From Sulfitobacter pontiacus (GTDB taxonomy: Bacteria > Pseudomonadota > Alphaproteobacteria > Rhodobacterales > Rhodobacteraceae): a stretch of 64,000 nucleotides of DNA. The position numbers and the translations under genes are program-made. Positions 62,630-64,000 of this stretch are shown here, in pieces; within the stretch, counting starts at the first letter, position 1, and every line of letters begins with the position of its first letter. The notes under the pieces were generated by a model. It worked only from the letters and a program-made list of their open reading frames with translations. It had not been told where the DNA came from and did not search any database. The stretch lies in NCBI RefSeq assembly GCF_040790665.1, contig NZ_CP160849.1, positions 248,001 to 312,000 of the forward strand. Reading direction: 5' to 3'.

Positions 62630-64000
62630 TTACTTGTTGTCTTTCAGCCCCATCAGCGCAGCGGCGAATGGGTTGTCGGGGTCGATCGGCTTTTCGGCAC
62701 GGGCGGGCTTGCTGCTGAACTTCTGGGCTTTGCCGCCCTTGTCCCCACGCGGTGCACCCTTTTTGCCACGCGGTCCGGGTTTCCCCTTCCCTTGCGGACG
62801 ATCCCCACCGCCGCGACGCTGGCCTTGGGCATTGCCACGGGGCGTGCGCCCCCAGGTAAAGACATAATATGTCTCAAGCTCGGCACCTGCGATATCGGCG
62901 TCAGGCGCTGTGCCTTGGGGGTTTTCCTCGGCAGGGGTGTCGGGGATGTGGTCGTCGACCTCTGGTGTCTCGGCCAGCTCCTCGACCATCGGGGCGATCC
63001 CGTCATCGGGCATATCCGCGGTTGCGGGCACGATGTCATCCGCCTGAGCAGCCGCCGGATCTTCGACAATACCACCGGCTGGTTGCTCGGCCGCGACGTC
63101 CATCACGGGCGTCTCGGCGTCCGCGCCCTTGTCGGCAGCCATCGGTGCACCGTCATGGGGCACGACGGTATCAACGGCTTTCACCTTGGTGCGCTCAGCC
63201 TTTTCGGCCTTGTAGCCCAGACCTTCCATCAACGTGGCGAATTGTTCAAGCGTCATGCCCGTAATCGAGAGCATATCGGCCTTCGCCTCGAACCCGCCAC
63301 GCGAATCTTCGGAGCGCAGCATATCGGCCAGACGTTCCAGCATATCGATACGGATCGCGCGTTCGCCCGCGTTGCGGTATCCAGCCATCGTCGCAGCGCC
63401 TTCGGGCGCGCTGGTGTCTACGGGGATGGTGACCAGCCCAGGGGGCGGCGATTCAGGGAATTCGTTCAGCCCCTTGGAAATCGACCACAGCACCAGACGC
63501 AAACGGGTCGGCGCGGGCTTCAGCAACAAAGGCATAAAGATGGTGAATTGACCAAAGCGCAAACCATGCTTGCGCAGCGCGCCACGGGCGTCCTGATCCA
63601 GGGCTTTCACCTCGTCCGCCACATCAGCGCGGGGCAGAATACCAAGGTTTTCAACCATGCGGAAGGCAAAGCCACGGGCCAGACCGGTCAGCGCCTCATC
63701 CTTTGACAGGGCGATCAGTGGCTCGAACAGGGCTGCGACCTTGCGGTCGATGAAATGCTGCAAACGGCGCTGCACTTTTTGCGCAACCTCGGGGCCCGCA
63801 ACGTCATCGACGAAGACCTCGACACCGGGTTTCAACGGATCGGAGCCCGCAACCAGTTTACCCACGGCAGAGCTGCCCCACATGAGGCCGCCCTGCTCTG
63901 TGAAATCAATCTCTGTATCAGGCGCGTTGTAGAAACGATCCGCCCGCAAATGGAACTGAGGAGCCAGCGCCTGCAACGATGCAGCTTTGATCGTTTTATC
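62630..64000 (-). CDS. SUV3-like helicase, C-terminal part (runs off the window)
   Basis: The frame is open to the right edge, so at least 456 C-terminal residues are seen and the start is missing. The visible part (LMWGSSAVGKLVAGSD, LARGFAFRMVENLGILPR, RFGQFTIFMPLLLKPAPTRLRLVLW) matches the C-terminal region of alphaproteobacterial SUV3/Mgs-type helicases. The end is a Gly/Lys/Arg-rich low-complexity tail (QGKGKPGPRGKKGAPRGDKGGK) that likely binds RNA. The helicase motifs themselves would lie outside the window, so the call rests on the C-terminal part and the neighbours. Confidence 0.7.
   Translation of the reverse strand, partial: DKTIKAASLQALAPQFHLRADRFYNAPDTEIDFTEQGGLMWGSSAVGKLVAGSDPLKPGVEVFVDDVAGPEVAQKVQRRLQHFIDRKVAALFEPLIALSKDEALTGLARGFAFRMVENLGILPRADVADEVKALDQDARGALRKHGLRFGQFTIFMPLLLKPAPTRLRLVLWSISKGLNEFPESPPPGLVTIPVDTSAPEGAATMAGYRNAGERAIRIDMLERLADMLRSEDSRGGFEAKADMLSITGMTLEQFATLMEGLGYKAEKAERTKVKAVDTVVPHDGAPMAADKGADAETPVMDVAAEQPAGGIVEDPAAAQADDIVPATADMPDDGIAPMVEELAETPEVDDHIPDTPAEENPQGTAPDADIAGAELETYYVFTWGRTPRGNAQGQRRGGGDRPQGKGKPGPRGKKGAPRGDKGGKAQKFSSKPARAEKPIDPDNPFAAALMGLKDNK

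Overview
The window looks like a chromosomal segment of a marine-type alphaproteobacterium of the Rhodobacterales (Roseobacter group). The support is indirect: a TRAP transporter, a CarD-family regulator, a FdxA-type ferredoxin beside an Hsp15-like S4 protein and a SUV3-like helicase, a tamAB pair, an alphaproteobacterial hisB-H-A-F-E cluster, and a high-GC codon style. No ribosomal RNA is present, so the genus cannot be named.

Left host arm (1-22.7 kb): an AI-2E-family permease, a DctPQM TRAP transporter, acetyl-CoA synthetase, a DUF992 exported protein, a flavin reductase, tamB/tamA (outer-membrane assembly), aconitase, a DUF1223 thioredoxin-fold protein, a lipid A-type acyltransferase, a secreted TPR protein, purB and a cystathionine beta-lyase.

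Central island (22,703-37,571): a 14.84-kb integrative element inserted in the 3' end of tRNA-Leu(GAG). A 29-bp direct repeat of the tRNA 3' end marks both junctions. Just inside each junction lie three TGGGAC boxes spaced exactly 12 bp, which look like integrase arm sites. The island carries a tyrosine integrase, an operon of small genes that ends in a terminase-small-subunit-like gene, a candidate small RNA, a large primase-helicase-like replication protein, an iteron array flanking an AT-rich core just 3' of that gene, a serine recombinase, and a 1017-residue SIR2-STAND-TPR protein of the bacterial NLR (Avs-like) anti-phage type. No capsid, tail, large-terminase or conjugation gene is seen. 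The layout fits a phage satellite (PICI-like) that integrates, replicates, may redirect packaging, and defends its host. This is the most interesting system in the window.

Right host arm (37.5-64 kb): tRNA-Leu, a DsbA/FrnE-like oxidoreductase, lipB, cytochrome c oxidase subunit I, tRNA-Gly, a lipoprotein, a response regulator with a degenerate GGDEF-like domain, a stand-alone RAM domain protein, the histidine cluster hisB-hisH-(two opposed DUF2147 genes)-hisA-hisF-hisE, a CoA-binding protein, a zinc-ribbon protein, rlmB, tRNA-Tyr, a GT8-like protein, metY, a SIMPL protein, an 876-residue single-span protein with a GspC/PilP-like tail, 4-hydroxyphenylpyruvate dioxygenase with a divergent Lrp/AsnC regulator, a Kef-type antiporter, carD, fdxA, the S4 protein, and a helicase gene running off the right edge.
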